From NCBI RefSeq assembly GCF_020509005.1, contig NC_063012.1, positions 8,184,001 through 8,248,000 on the forward strand: a stretch of DNA of 64,000 nucleotides. The letters run 5' to 3'. The DNA comes from Fulvia fulva. Lineage: Eukaryota; Ascomycota; Dothideomycetes; Mycosphaerellales; Mycosphaerellaceae. The notes under the pieces were generated by a model. That model was not told the DNA's origin, did not search any database, and saw only the letters and a program-made list of their open reading frames with translations. Shown here piece after piece: positions 1 to 12,908 of this stretch; positions within the stretch are counted from its first letter, which is position 1; the number at the start of each line of letters is the position of its first letter. The translations under genes and the position numbers were made by a program.

Positions 1-2913
1 CCTCCGCGCTAACTTCCTAGATATCGATATCCGGTAGTATCGGCGTAGCTAGTTTCTTTTCGAATAATAGTTTAGCGGTTTGCGGGCGTTTCTTTATAAT
101 TATATTAGAGGTTATAGTCTAGACAAAATCTCTATCGTCGTCTTCTTCGACAGTAGCTTAATACGCTAGTCGGGTCTTTAGGGCAGGTTCGAAGGTCTGC
201 TTAGTAATTACCGGTTCCTACTTATTGTTAATACTCTATACCTAGACTAGCTCGCTATTCTATAGGCAATACTCCTTATAGTACTCTGAGTCGAGGGTTA
301 TAGTACCTAATATAAAGTAGATACCTAGCTAGTGTTTATTATACTAGCGCCTACCTAGCACGATATTATACTCTAGATATATAACCTAGAAGGTTCTAGT
401 CTCCTTATAACTATTACCGAGTATAAGTTCTAGACTTATACGGTATTCTATCATTTCCGCGGCTATCGAGCCGTTTACTAACCTAAGGGCTAGTAGGTTA
501 TTAAGCTTAATTAAGGGCAGATTATGTTTTTACGTAAAGGAGAAGTCGATATACTTAGAATTAGTACCGTTATTAAGGAAAGTAAATGCATTTTGCCTAT
601 TAGCTATCCCTAGTATTACGAGGTATAAGCCGATAATAGGGTTATATTCTATTTCTACTATCCTAAGAATATATAATAATAGCTTAAGCCCTTCGGGTAG
701 CTTTACTAGTAGTACCTCTTCGTTATGTCTTATATTCTCCTTTTTATGTCTACTAGTTGTTACGCTTAAGTAGTAGACTAGGCATTTTCCGCCGGTAGTA
801 TAACGGTAGTGCCGCTAGCGTTAGTACCTAGACGTACTAGTATCTCGTACTCGAATAGCTCGTAAGTACGCTACTATAGGCGGTGACCGGGCTTACGACA
901 CTTCTTATAGAGGCTCTTACGTATATAGCGAGTGTTCTTAGCTTCGTCTATAGTCTTACTAAGGCTACTCTTAAATAGTTTAGGTCGGGTAGACTAAGCC
1001 TTACGGGTCGGCTTATTAGAGCCTAAACCTACTAGCTTGTCGTCCTTATTATCCTTATTACCGTCCTTCTTATCGTCCTTCTTATTATTCTTTAGCTTCT
1101 TAGAGCGTAGGTAGAGAGCGTCGAGGATCCTAAAGTCCTTATCTACCTAATAGAGATTGTCGATTATCTCTTATAACGATTTAGGACGGAAGTTAAGATA
1201 CTTATTAAGATAGCGGATAGTTAGCTTACGTTATAGGTTATCTATCGTATCTTTACCCTTAAGGCCTAGGATGTTAGTATTCTAGCGCTACTTAGGGAAG
1301 AAGGTCTAGAAGCTATCCTTATTATCTATCTTAAGGTTACTTAGGCAATTACGAGCCCTAATAATTAGGTTACGGTCTCCGTATCGCTTAGCGAGTTCCT
1401 TAATAAGGTTGTTAATACCCTTATACGTCTTCTTACTACTAGTTAGGCTACCCGAGATAGTAGGGATCTTTAGTCTAACTAGTTCCTAAGTATTACCTAG
1501 TAAGGCTAGTAAGTCGTATACGAACTTAAGCACTACCTTCTTATCGCGAAAGACCGTATAGTCGATAATAGTCTCTAACTCGGAGAAGAACTTCTCGAGG
1601 GAGGGTCTAGATAGCTTACTATCGATAGTACCGACGAACTTCTCTAGCTTATCTATACTACGCTAAGTCTTAAAGGGCTGGCTAAGGTCTAGATCGTACT
1701 TAACTAGAGACTCGAAGTCGTAGACTAGCTTCTTCTTCTTAGAAGAGCGGCGATAAGTACGAGTATTGCTATCTGACTCTAAGTCCTCCTCTAACTCCTT
1801 AGATAATAGATCGGAGTCGTTACTATTATCCTTACGTATAGACTTCTTAGCCTTCTTTCTAGTATTATAGCGAGCTACCTTGTCCTACTCGTCCTTATTA
1901 CTAGCTCTATTATTATTCCTATTATTGTCCTTAGATAGGGTTCGGCCGTTCTATAGGGCACGACGCTATAATATAGCGCGAGATAGTAAGGATCGTACTC
2001 GAGAGCGGCCTCGGCGGTCTTCGAGTTACTTCTTAAGATTATCTACCTAAGTCTACTACGACTTATTAAGCTACTTAATGTCGTTCTAGTAGGTTTAAGC
2101 TTCTGTCTTATACGTATCGAGATCGAATTCGAGGGTCTTAATCTTCGAGTTATTATTAGATAACTACTAAAGTGCCTCCTTAGCTTACTTCTTTAGGGTA
2201 TCGTTCTTCGCGGTAAGTATACTAATCTCTACGGACATTACTACATTCGATAATACCTTAGGTCGGGCCTTTAGGTTATCGAGTTCCTACTAACCCTAGA
2301 TAAGCTATTACTTAGCCTAATCTATTTCTCCTCGTACCGTACTAAGGTCCTTCTAATAAGCGTCGCGGTACTAAGTAGTATTATCCTTCTATACCTTTAG
2401 CGTGTCGCGGTCCTTAACTAGGGTGTCGTATTTATTACGTATCTATTAGTCGTAACTCTTCTATCTCCTAAGCTCTTACCCTACTTTACCTAACTACTCG
2501 TAGAGGATAGTCGCTATCTATATTACATTCCTATACTCTTACTCGGCGCGTCGTAGGATAAAGTAGATAGCCGCGGCGGTCTCGGGCTCTACTAGGAGCT
2601 TGACGAGCTAGTCGATATCGAGTTAAAGAAGGTCGTTCGCGGGAATTCGGAGGGTTTTCGCGACTTATTATATATCCTCGCCCTTACCTTCCTCGGTCGC
2701 GCCGTCGTCGTCGAAGTCGACTACCGCTATAGTAACGCCGTTCTTGTCTTAGATCTCGTCGTTATTTAGAAGGTCGTATAAGTTGAACTTACTAGGTAGG
2801 TTAGTAACTAGGCGCTATAAGTTCTCGAGTTTCTACTATATAGCGTCGTCGGTAGTCTACTACTACTCTTACGTTTATCCTTAAGTCTATATATTGAATA
2901 TAGACTCGCGCTA
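1..2913 (-). mobile_element. Ty3/Gypsy copy 1, 5' (gag) part, truncated by window edge
   Basis: This stretch is a diverged second copy of the DNA at about 12,330-14,855 plus 20,394-20,717, matching it almost line by line (for example the shared runs around 2881-2957 and 20,690-20,756). In the better preserved copy it corresponds to the gag and leader region just downstream of the 5' LTR on the minus strand. No open frame survives. It lies directly beside the LTR at 2914-8307, which therefore acts as 5' LTR of this copy while also being the 3' LTR of the copy to the right. The rest of the element would lie left of the window. Confidence 0.75.
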
Positions 2914-2957
2914 TACTACTAGTCGTATAGCTAGTAGCGAGCCTCGCTATCCTTAGG

Positions 2958-2972
2958 GTCGTACTATATTAG
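2958..2972. repeat. Target site duplication of the LINE, left copy
   Basis: Fifteen bases, GTCGTACTATATTAG, recur exactly at 7982-7996. The uninterrupted counterpart is seen once in the other LTR near 20,769-20,783, followed there by the same sequence that follows the right copy here. This fixes the LINE insertion point. Confidence 0.85.
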
Positions 2973-5900
2973 ATAGATAGATTTGTTATTCCCCTGTTCT
3001 AGGACCCTATCCGGCCTATATAGGTATATATCTATTGTTATATATAAAGGGAAACCCGAATAGGTGAAAACCCTTCCCGCCCCCGACTACTCCTTATCTA
3101 GTTTAGCTTTCCCTCTAAACGTACGTAGTCTATATCACTACCCCGTTAGCCCCCGCTCCTAGCCGGTCTCGTCGCGCTACGTCGTGTCCTCTCTTCCTAT
3201 ACTACTCCTACTAGGCGGTACTATTCTAGCTAGCCCTTCTCTAGTATCTAGTTCGTAATACGCCGTAGGTCCTTAGCATTATTAAGAAGTGCCCTAATCG
3301 TCCGGTTCCTCGCCTTTACTATCTACTCCCCCCTTCCTAGCGACCACCTCGGATAGACGAGGAGTACGTACCGTACGTTCTAGGAGCGATAGCCGTAGGG
3401 GTAGCTAGTATTTGTATATCCTAGAACCTTCCTCTATAATAGGTACCCCTAGAGGCCGATGTGTTCGCTTCGTAGTTAGGTTACTATACTACTCTATACC
3501 CTCGTAAGGCGGTAGTAGATAAGCTTCGGGGGGTACTTGACCGCGGATTTTGTAGCTAACTATTCCTTAGGTTATCCCGCTAGCTAAGGGCGTCTACTAT
3601 ACCCTATAACCTAGTTGTTCCACCTCTCTTTCTATAGTTACTCTATAAACGATTTCTTACCTTCCTATTATATTGCTAGCTATTCGTCCCTTACCCGGTA
3701 GTTCGGCTCGTTTCCGGGTCGAATGCCCCTATACGCTAGTACTGATTCGCGGGCCCTTACGACTATACTAGCGATAAACTTCTATACTAGGTACTATGCC
3801 GACTTGCCTAAGTAGGAGGTCCGTAGTCCCTAGATATATAGGTCGATCGGCGGTATAGCGGTCTCGTACTTAAGTATCCTCGTTAGTGTCGACTTATATA
3901 CCCCGGTAACCTTCCTTAGGTATTAGTTTTAGATCTTCGCTAGCGGCGCGACGAGTCCCTTCGATAGGTAGGCCCTCTCGCCTAAGGACTATACTTGGCT
4001 ACTATAGGTAAGGACTGGCCGAATAATAGCCGTATATAGAAGTCGTAACTACCGGAAGTCCGCTCCCTATATAGACGTAGTAAGCCTCTAGTATAATGCT
4101 ATATTCTGTTTAGCTTTCCGTAATATTGCCTATACGTACTTCCTCTACCGTAGCGCCGGGTCTACCTATAGTCCGAGGATCCTAAGCTGATTTGCCGGGT
4201 TAGTCGTATGCCCCTATATCTAGATAGAAGCTTGTATATTATAGAACCGTAGCCGGCGCGTAAAGTGTATTAGATTGTACTTTTCTAGGGCAAACCGAGC
4301 CCCGTACCTCCTAGCCTAGTCCTCGTAGATCTTGTGCTTCTCTTCTAGTAGCCTATAGTTCTCCTTAGTCGAGGAAGACTACGCTAGGATGTTTGTGTCG
4401 TCTACGAAGCCGCTCGTAGCGGTGTTCTAGGATTCTAGGGCTAGGAGTAGCGTCGCTATAAAGAAGAGGAACAGAATAGGTACTAGCGTTAAGCCTTACG
4501 GGATTCTAGTATAGACTGCTTAAAATAGGCTTCTATACTAGCCGACTAGGATCGACGTACTACGGTTTTAGAGGTAGGACCGTATAAAGTTAACAAGCTA
4601 CTTAGGGAGTCCTTTCGACCTTAGGATATAGAGTAGCCGTAGGTATGACACGTAGTCGAAGGCTCCCGATATGTCTAGGCTAAGTAAGGAAGCTACCTTG
4701 TCCCTATTCTTATACTAGATGGCCTTTACCTAAGAGGTAATAAGTTCTATCGCGGACAGCGTCGATCGCTATAGGCGCGTACCTATCTAGGTGTCCGGGA
4801 GTAGGGAGTGTTCCTCTACCGCCTCGGAGAGTCTCGTTATAACTAGCTTCTTAAGCGCCTTCCTAAGAGTATTAAGGAGCGTAATTAGGCGGTACGACTT
4901 TACCTACGTATAGTCTTCCTTCTACGGCTTACGTAGGACCACTATCGTCGATTGTTTAAAAGCTATCGGGTAGTACCCGGTCTATAGGCAGGCGTTAAAG
5001 ATCGCTATAGCTACTAGGGCTAGTTAATCTCTACACTTCTTTAGTAGCTCGTTTGGGATCCTATCCGGCCCCGGGGCTTTCTTCGCCGGTAACTTCCTTA
5101 GTATAGCGGCAACTTCTCCCTCGGACACCTCCTATTAGACCGCAATGCTAGGGGCTAGGGGAGTAGAGCTGTTTATGTCGCTTAGATTAGCCTCGACTAG
5201 GGGCGGGAAGAACTTGCTAGCTAGTAGACGCGCCTTAGCCTCGGGGTCGCTAACCGGGCCACTAGGCGATTGTAGCGCTAGGATAGAGAAGGAGGGGCCC
5301 TATATAGGGTCCTATCGGGCCTATTTTACTAGCTTCTACATCCTCTCTAGCTTGCCGGCGATTTCTTCTACTATAGCCCTCTAGCCGACTGCTTTCTCCC
5401 TTCGTATTATAGCTTTCTTCTATTAGTATACCTCCCTATATACGTTCTAGGCCTCCTCGCTATAGCTGCTCGTCTATACCCGGCGGGCTCTCCTTGCTTC
5501 TCTTACTACCGTAGTATACTCCGGCGTCTAGTATAGTTTGGACTATGTCGTTAGTTAGGTAAGCGGAACGTAAAGTGAGGTCGCTTTTCTTATTTTGTCT
5601 ATTAACCCCTAGACTACTTCGTCTATCTCGTCTTTACTATTATATTACTACTACGCGATCTAGACTAGCCTCTTAGAGTCATCGAGGTACGCCTAGATAT
5701 TGGCCTAGTAGGCCTTTTCCTAGTTTAGCTTAGAGGTTCTTACTAGTATACGTTATATCTATATCGTAATAGAGGTCCTAACTAGTATATAGTCTAACGA
5801 CGCCTCGAGTTTATGTTCGATCCTATAGTAGGTTACCGTATAGTAGTAGCTATCTAAGATCTAGGAGAGGTCGATCGTGCCTTAGAGTCCCCCTCTCTTC

Positions 5901-7981
5901 TAGGTGCCTAGGTCCTTCGGGGTATTAAGGGCAATTACGTTACTCGCTATCAAGTCGAGTACTTCGTCGGCTATAGGGTGCGGCTATATAAGGCTTTCCT
6001 AGGAAGGGTAGTATATATTGAAGTCTCCTACTACGATGTGGCACCCTTGTCTCTTAAGCGTACTGTCTAGGTGTCTATAGACCCCTAGGTCGCGGCTAGA
6101 CCTCGAGGCTAGCGGTTGTATATATAGGTTGTATATCTAGGTGCTACCTACGTAGAGGGAGGTAATATCGCCCCCGCCTTCTTCGTCTACGTAGTACACT
6201 ACCTCCTAGTCGGATTCTAGTATATCCTTACTAATATAGAAGCACGTACGGGGTCTACCGTCGCCTCGTAGGCATATCGTATAGCCTAGTAACTTGTAGG
6301 TCGTTAGTCTCTTATAGTACGGGTTAATCTATAGCTCCTAGATTATAAGGACGTAGTAGACACGCGGGTCCGCCTCGTATAGGAAATAGTTCTAGACTAT
6401 ATCCTTGCTATAGTTAACGTTATACTAGATAATGCTAAGCGTGTCGAGGCTAGTTATCGGTATCGACAATCATTTCCTCTATATCGTCCTATGTCCTACT
6501 ACCCTATACGTCCTAGTCTACGCCTATTAGCTATATACTAAAGGGGAGCCGGGCCTAGTTAGATTCCCTCGCCGTAGCTAGTAGAGTACGTGGCCTCCCG
6601 TACGCCCTAGGTTACGTATCCTTTATATCGTTCTCGGCCCTAGGGCGCTTATACCCGACCGCCGCTAGTTAGTTCCGGTATAGGCTAGCCTTACGGTCGC
6701 CGTAGAATCTTAGGGCGACGGTTCTGTTTATAATTGCCTTGTTTTTCGCTAGTTTCCGCTATAGGCATTCCGTACTATACGATAGGTAGTGCCCCGGACA
6801 GTTCGCGTACCGTCTCGTAGTCGATATATAGTCCCTAGACATATAGTCTCCTACATAGTTCGAGCAGGCCTACTTGTTTGTACACGTGTAGGTTTGGTGT
6901 CTATACTATTAGCATTTAAAGCATTAGAGGACACGAAAGGATAAGGAGTGCTTTTCTACTATCTTAAGGCTATATTACTAGACTAGGCCTTGTTCTATCG
7001 CTAGATCCGCCGCTTTCGCGTCTTGTAGCTATACTATTAGCGCCGAGGCCTTCTTTCCTTCTAGCTATTTCCTATAGAGCCAAGTCGCCTTCTGGATCAG
7101 AGAGTTAAGAGTGACCGGGTTGTCCTCTTAGAGAGCGCGTAGGTAACCCTAGTTAGTTAGGTCAAACTCCTTAGGTATATCGTGGACTAGGATCGTGAAT
7201 TGTTTCGTTAAGACCTTCGCTTATGCCGTAACCTTAGATACCTACTATAGCTATACCTCTAGGTGCCTCCTAGTAGTAGCAGAGCTAGTATAGATCTATA
7301 GAGTACCGTTAGACTATTAGTTCACTACGACCACCCCTAGTTAGTTAATTCGTTAGGCGAGCTCCTTGTTCAATAGCTTCGTAACTTCGGCCTAGTCTTC
7401 CTTTACTATAATACGGATCGTAACTATATCGTGCGTTAGGCGGGGGCCTAGTATCGATGCCGCGACCGATACCTAGCTATAGGGGTGTTGATTCCGGGTG
7501 GCCTTACTAATCGCCTAGGACGTCGTCCTTATTTCTTATTGCCCTCGGTAATACGATAGTACAAGCGCCGTACGTAGCTAAGTGATCATTACCTATAGAG
7601 ACCGGTAAGGGAGCTAATCGTTAGTTTCTATACTTTTTACGTCCTCTATAAGTTGCTACTAGTTGTCTTAGGGGGGCTTCGCCTATAGTCCCGTAGGCGC
7701 CGTTAGTACCGTAGCCTAGGCTACTATTGCCTAGGAGTTGCCTAATGTAGCTAGGCACCTCCGCGGCGTTTAGAGCTAAAGAAATAGGGTGAAGAGAGCT
7801 TTAAGCTATCTAGATTAAATAAGGTAGAACTCCCTTAGTCCTAGGGGCAGTGGCCTGCTTTATATATTATTAGAATAGCCTTGATAAGAGCTTTCGAATG
7901 TGTCTTGTTTTGGCGTAGAGATCGATGAGCGTTTTTTGATCGCGATAAACCCGATTAAATTTAGCTCGTTAATACTAGGTC
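2973..7981 (-). mobile_element. Tad-like non-LTR retrotransposon (LINE), RIP-inactivated
   Basis: The element is about 5.0 kb and reads right to left. On the minus strand a CCHC zinc-knuckle-like stretch typical of ORF1 lies near 6830-6930. An AP-endonuclease signature GDFN follows near 6020-6050, in which the next histidine appears as tyrosine, a change expected from RIP. The reverse transcriptase follows: a KAPGPD-like motif near 5055-5085, then a catalytic box GFVDDTNIL near 4385-4420 with both aspartates still encoded. The order ORF1, endonuclease, reverse transcriptase matches the fungal Tad clade. The 3' end at 2973 carries a short GATA/TCTA repeat rather than poly(A). The 15-bp target duplication and presence of ORF1 suggest a near full-length insertion. 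No long open frame remains. Confidence 0.8.
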
Positions 7982-7996
7982 GTCGTACTATATTAG
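7982..7996. repeat. Target site duplication of the LINE, right copy
   Basis: Exact copy of 2958-2972. It is followed by the continuation of the interrupted LTR, as shown by the intact LTR at 20,718-21,079. Confidence 0.85.
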
Positions 7997-8307
7997 GTAC
8001 TACTTAGCCTATAGTAGTCTCTTATACCGAGTCGCGCGTTTTTTATCGTACGCCCTAATCTCTTATTACGGTTATTATTAATAATCTACGCTCTTATAGA
8101 TCCCGTCGTAGCTCTTCTACGGATATAGAGACCTAGCTAAGTATAACGGTATAACGGTTTATAATCGTATTAATATAAAGTAGCTAGGTACGTAGGAAAG
8201 AGGAGCGCGAGATACGCCGAGGTTATATATAGCCGAGGCGCGCTAGTAACGCGCGGTCGCGTGACCTATATACTAGCTAACTATTTACTAGGCCTAGGGC
8301 CGTAACA

Positions 8308-8322
8308 CTACCCCCCCCCTTC
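8308..8322 (-). other. Polypurine tract of chromovirus copy 2
   Basis: On the minus strand the bases AAGGGGGGGGGTAG stand immediately before the LTR start TGTTACGG. A purine run directly upstream of a 3' LTR primes plus-strand DNA synthesis in LTR retrotransposons. Its place shows that the LTR at 2914-8307 is the 3' LTR of the copy on its right. Confidence 0.75.
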
Positions 8323-8884
8323 AAAATCGCGCTTAGTCCCTTAAGCTCGTATTATCGCTACTACGAAAGTAGTGTTATCCTCTATATCGTTATTTCTATC
8401 ACTTCTATTATCTATTCTATCCGCTATTATGTCGTCGTTACTACCTCGGTCGGTATTATCGTATCCTCCGCGGTGGCTAACCTAGCCTATATAAGTCGTA
8501 ATTTCGTACTTACCGTAGCGATTTACGAACTCCGCGAAAGAGTCCGTTATAGCTTCTTACTATTCGCGTTAACGCTTGTCTTATACTTACCTACCGTCGG
8601 TCATCTTACTTAAAGTAGCCGCCTACGGGTCTTTACTTATACTAGTCTTAGGCTTATAGCTCTTAACCGGTAGTAGAGCTATAGGCACCTACGTAATTAG
8701 TATACGTAGTCCTCCTATAGTTACTAGGTTAGACGTAGCTATTAACGAAGCGTTTATAGTATCGCTAATTATAACGTCTTTAGGTATATCCTCGTTCGGA
8801 ATGTACCCTAGTAGTAGTATAAAGTCGGCTAGCCTATCCTTTGTAGGATAGTTATAGTAAAAGTCCGCGATAGAGGCGGCGGTA

Positions 8885-8965
8885 GTATCTATTAACTCCT
8901 TAGCGGGCTCCTAAGTAGGCTTACTATAACTAACCTATTATACTAGATACTCGTATCGTCTCTCC
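8885..8965 (-). pseudogene. Chromodomain remnant at the 3' end of the Gypsy pol
   Basis: Translation of the minus strand here gives RRYEYLV followed by two stop codons, then VSYSKPT, a stop, and EPAKELIDT. Reading the stops as mutated Gln or Trp codons fits the chromodomain pattern Y-E-Y-L-V-x-W-x-G-Y-x-x-x-x-T-W-E-P-x-x-x-L. In living chromoviruses this domain binds methylated histone H3 and steers integration into heterochromatin. That role is family knowledge; here only the decayed remnant is seen. Confidence 0.7.
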
Positions 8966-10104
8966 TTCCTTCTACTACGTAGCGCTAGTCCCGGCGGTAG
9001 TAAACTCTTTATATCTAGTATCGTATCTAGTAACTAATACGTACTTATATCGCTATTATCGTCTTCTACCTCTATAGGCGCTTATAGTAGTTATACTTAG
9101 CCTAGTATTAGTTTGTGTACCGGTATTAGTAGGTTAGCGTAGAAGCCGTTATATAAGTTGCTTAGCGATCGCGGTAAATCTAGGCGATACGTATCGTATA
9201 GTAGTACTTTAGTAATCGTATAAGGTCCGGTATAGCGGTAGTTAAGTTTCTTTAACGGGCGCTTAGTACGCTAGTAACGAGTACTAAGGTATACTATATT
9301 ACCTACTTCGTATCGTAGTACGATCGTACGGTGTTTATTTACGTACTCGGCTTACGACGCTTATACTATCTCTATCGAGTCTCTTAGTTTATAGCAAAGC
9401 TCTATTATACGCTATACAAAGGTACTTACTAATTCCGCGTCTAGGCGTTATTTATATAGGAGTAGCTATATAGGCAGGTTGAGCTCTATATCCGCGTATC
9501 TCGGATTCTTACTAATATTAGCTATAAAGGGGCTTATACTAGTCGTTTTAGAGATATAGTCGTTAGCTATAAATTCTATAAGCGGTAACTAGTCCGGCTA
9601 GTCATCTTATATATAGCTAATAAATACGCGTAGATATTGCTCTATTATCTTATTCGTATTCTCGCTCTATCTATCGGTCTTAGGATAATACCCGGTAGAG
9701 ATCTTACGCTTAATCTATAGTAGTTTATAAAGGCGTCCCTAAAAGGCTAAAATCTATTAAGGTCCGCGGTCCGATATAATCGTCTTTAGTAATCCGTAGC
9801 GTAAGAAGATGTGCTTAATATAGACGTAGGCAATATATTTAGCTATTATTTCGAGAACTAGAATATAGTAGCGCTCCTTACCTAGTCTATTAGTTACCGT
9901 AAGCGCATTCTCGTACTATTAACCGTCGGCCGTATACTTCGCTCTAGGTAAGTCGATAACGAAGTCTATAGCGACATTATCCTAAGTATCGAAGGGGATA
10001 GGTAGTAGGGCCAAAAGTCCGTACTATAGTTTGTTAATACTACGGCTATTACAATATATCCGGTAGGCGCGTACGAAAGATCTAATAAAACGGGTTATCC
10101 TTAG

Positions 10105-10290
10105 CTATATATAATATCGTAATACGAGCCTACTCGTAGTAGTCTTACCTAGGTGTCCGGCTACCGGTACATCGTAAAAGGCTTTAACTATACGTATATA
10201 GATAGTATTCTCCTTATCCTCTATAGGTAGAACGAAGAGGCTATACCCACTATATCGGTTTTTAATATATATTATACTATCGACTAGCAT
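10105..10290 (-). pseudogene. Gypsy integrase zinc-binding (H2C2) remnant
   Basis: The 61-residue frame contains VPVAGHLGKTTTSRLVLRYY, which matches the conserved stretch around the second histidine of the integrase H2C2 zinc finger (pattern P-V-A-G-H-x-G-x-x-K-T). The open stretch is bounded by stops. Further along the minus strand, near 9,950-9,990, a PFDT-stop-DNVAIDFV stretch matches the start of the integrase core, where Trp is usual at the stop. Confidence 0.75.
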
Positions 10291-11313
10291 TACGTACTTA
10301 TCGTCTATCTTGTTCTTTCGGAGTAGTTTTACTAGTTCTCCTACCGCGAGTTAGGTAGTAGCTTCGACTACGTTATCTTGTTCGTATAACTTACTAATAT
10401 CTACTACTAGGGCTTCGTCTATAACGACTCCTACTTCGGATACGGATAGTCTTAGGATCTAGCTTACGCTAACCGATAGGAAGTGTTCTAGTTTTAGTAG
10501 TACCCTGTCCTATTAAGTATAACGCGGATCTAACTTGTTATATAAGATAGCGTCTTAGGAACGTCGAGTAAGGCTGTCTAGCTTCGCTCCTTATACTCCT
10601 AGTCGGTACACGATCTTAAAGAAGAACTATAACAAGAACTCGGCCTACCTAGCTTAGCGTCTATTTAGCTACTTAGATGTTAAAAAGTATTCCAAGTTCT
10701 TATAGTCGCTATAGACGAGTATAGAGTAGCCGCTTAGGTCGGTAAAGTTCTCGAAGTCTAGTTTATTAATATCGCCGGCTATTAGCTCTAGCTTCTATTC
10801 CTTAAACGCCTTAACGATTACGAGTAACTCCTTATCGTAGATGTCGTAGTTATACTCCTACGGGCTCATCTTTTTCGATAGGTATACGATAGGGCGGAGG
10901 ATGTTGTCCTCGTTATATTACGATAGGACTACTACGGTTATAAAGTCGCTTACGTTAGTCTCTAAGACGGTACGTCTCCCGGGGTTAAATATCGCTAGTA
11001 CTGTTCCCTTAGCGTCGGTAAATACTTACTTTAGTCCTTCGAACGCATTATAATATTTGTTTGTCTAGTACTAGGAGTTGTTCTTCTTAGTTAGCTTTAC
11101 TATAGGTAGAACTATCTTGCTATAGTCCTTAATAAAGCGTCGATAGAAGCCTAAGAATCTATTAAACGTAAGGATGTCTTTTACGTTAGTAGGAGTCCCC
11201 TATCTACGTATCGCTTATATCTTAGCTAGGTCTATTAATACGCTATCCTTACCGATAATTAATCCGAGGTACTTAGTAGACTAAGTATAGAACTCGTATT
11301 TAGAGATATCGAG

Positions 11314-11499
11314 CTAAAGGCCCGCCTTACCGTATTTACGGAGCACCTTCTTTATATACTCGATATATTCTTCGAGCGTATCGCTAAAGATTAGGATGTT
11401 GTTAAGGTACGCGGACGTAAAGTCGTCGAGGAACTCTCTTAGGGTATCGTTAATATACGATTGAAATGTCCCGGGTATATTATATAGTCTAAACGGCAT
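11314..11499 (-). pseudogene. Gypsy reverse transcriptase core remnant, catalytic Asp pair lost
   Basis: The frame begins [18 protein letters not shown], the classic RT motif MPFGLxNAPxTFQ, and continues to [14 protein letters not shown], which corresponds to the catalytic YLDDILIFS box. Both aspartates are replaced by asparagine. The first change is a G to A after T, as RIP makes; the second lies in another context. Loss of the metal-binding pair would abolish polymerase activity. Confidence 0.85.
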
Positions 11500-12707
11500 T
11501 ACTAAGTACTCGAACTAGCTATACCGTATCGTAAACGCCGTAAGCCATTCCGACCCTTCCGCTATACGTATACGGTTAAAGGCGGCGATAACATCTAGCT
11601 TAGTAAAGTACTTCTTCCCTACAATACGGTTAAGTATATCCTATATTAGGGGTATAGGATACCTAGATTTTATCGTACGTTCGTTTACCTATCTATAGTC
11701 GATATAAACTCTAAGTCCTCCGCTAGGTTTCTTAACGATAAGTATAGGTAAAGATACGTCTACTCTTCCTTTATATCTACGGATGCCCTTCTAGGCCAAT
11801 TGCTCTTAGACCTAATAAGCTATTACCTCGTCCTCTTAGTTTGATATACGGTAAGGTCGGCTAAAGGGCGGAGTCGCGCTAGGCTTTAGTTTAATCTTAT
11901 AGTCGATACCTAGCCTATACGGTAAGAGCTCCTTCGTATCTTACTTAGAAAAGACGTATATAAACTCGTAATAGATAGGTAGGAGGTGATCCTTCGGATC
12001 GATTGTCTCCTCCTTTTTCTTTATAAACTTGTTATATTAGACTATACGTATATCTTATAAGCGGACAGTATCGGGCTAGTACGCTACGCTACTAGTACAA
12101 ACGCCGCTACTCGAGTATCTAGTCGTTCGATAGTCTTGTTATCGGATAGCATCCTATAGCTAGTATCGGGCCTATATACTACTACCTTACGTATATCCTA
12201 AGTACTTATAGTATAAGCTATTAAAGGGTCCGTTACGTAGAGATCCCCTAGTTACTATTGTTCGTTCTTATCGAAAATGAACATTATATATACTTTAGCT
12301 CCCTTTTGCCTAGCTATTCTGTCGATAGCCGCTTCGCTAACTTCCTAGATATCGATGTCCGGGAGTATCGGTACGGGCGGCGTCCCGGTCGATGTCTCGG
12401 GCTTAGGTCGTTACTTTATAATCACGTCGGAAGTTATAGTCTAGACTAGATCTTCTTTATCGTCTTCTTTAACGGTGGCTTGATATAGTAATCGGGTCTT
12501 TAGAGCTACTTCGAAGCTTTACTTAGTAATTATAGGCTCCTACTTACCGTTAATACTCTATACCTAGACTAGCTTACTACTCTATAGGTAATGTTCCTTA
12601 TAGTACTCCGAGTCGAGGGCTATTATACTAGAGGCAAAGTAGATGTCTAGCTAATATTTATCGTGCTAAGGTCTACCTAGTACTATATCGTATTCTAGAT
12701 AAGTAAC

Positions 12708-12908
12708 CTAGAACGTTCTCGTTTCTCTATAGCTATTACTAAGCGTGAATTCTATAGTCATACGGTGTTCGATCATTTCCGTAGCTATAGACCTATTAGC
12801 TAATCCGAGTACTAATAGGTTATTAAGCTTAGTTAAAGGTAGGTTATGTTTACGCGTATAAGAAGAGTTAATATAATCTGAGTTAGTACCGTTATTAAGG
12901 AAAGTCAA
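12708..12908 (-). pseudogene. Gypsy aspartic protease remnant
   Basis: The 66-residue frame carries TFLNNGTNSDYINSSY, resembling a retropepsin active-site region (F-x-D-x-G-x-x-x-x-F/Y-I) with the expected Asp positions read as Asn. The downstream segment LVLGLANRSIATEMI fits the second half of the fold. It lies between gag and RT, as expected. Confidence 0.6.

Larger units (their letters stand above)
2914..8307 (-). repeat. Chromovirus LTR shared by two tandem copies, split by a LINE
   Basis: The LTR consists of 2914-2972 plus 7997-8307 (about 370 bp) with the LINE between. The right half matches 20,757-21,079 closely. The outer edge on the minus strand begins TGTTACGGCC at 8307. The other edge is inferred from a possible primer-binding site just outside it (minus strand TAGCGCGAGTC, perhaps a mutated TGGCGCGAGTC complementary to a tRNA 3' end), so 2914 is uncertain by tens of bases. 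Relative to the right-hand LTR there is an extra 8-bp unit near 8150-8160. A polypurine tract abuts it on the right and gag-homologous DNA on the left, so it serves both copies. Confidence 0.65.

Noticed and set aside
5145..5384. 79-codon plus-strand frame in the LINE
   Set aside because: It runs antisense through the reverse transcriptase region of a RIPed element and has no family similarity.
12258..12449. 63-codon plus-strand frame in the Gypsy
   Set aside because: Antisense to the gag-protease region of the minus-strand chromovirus; a chance frame in mutated DNA.
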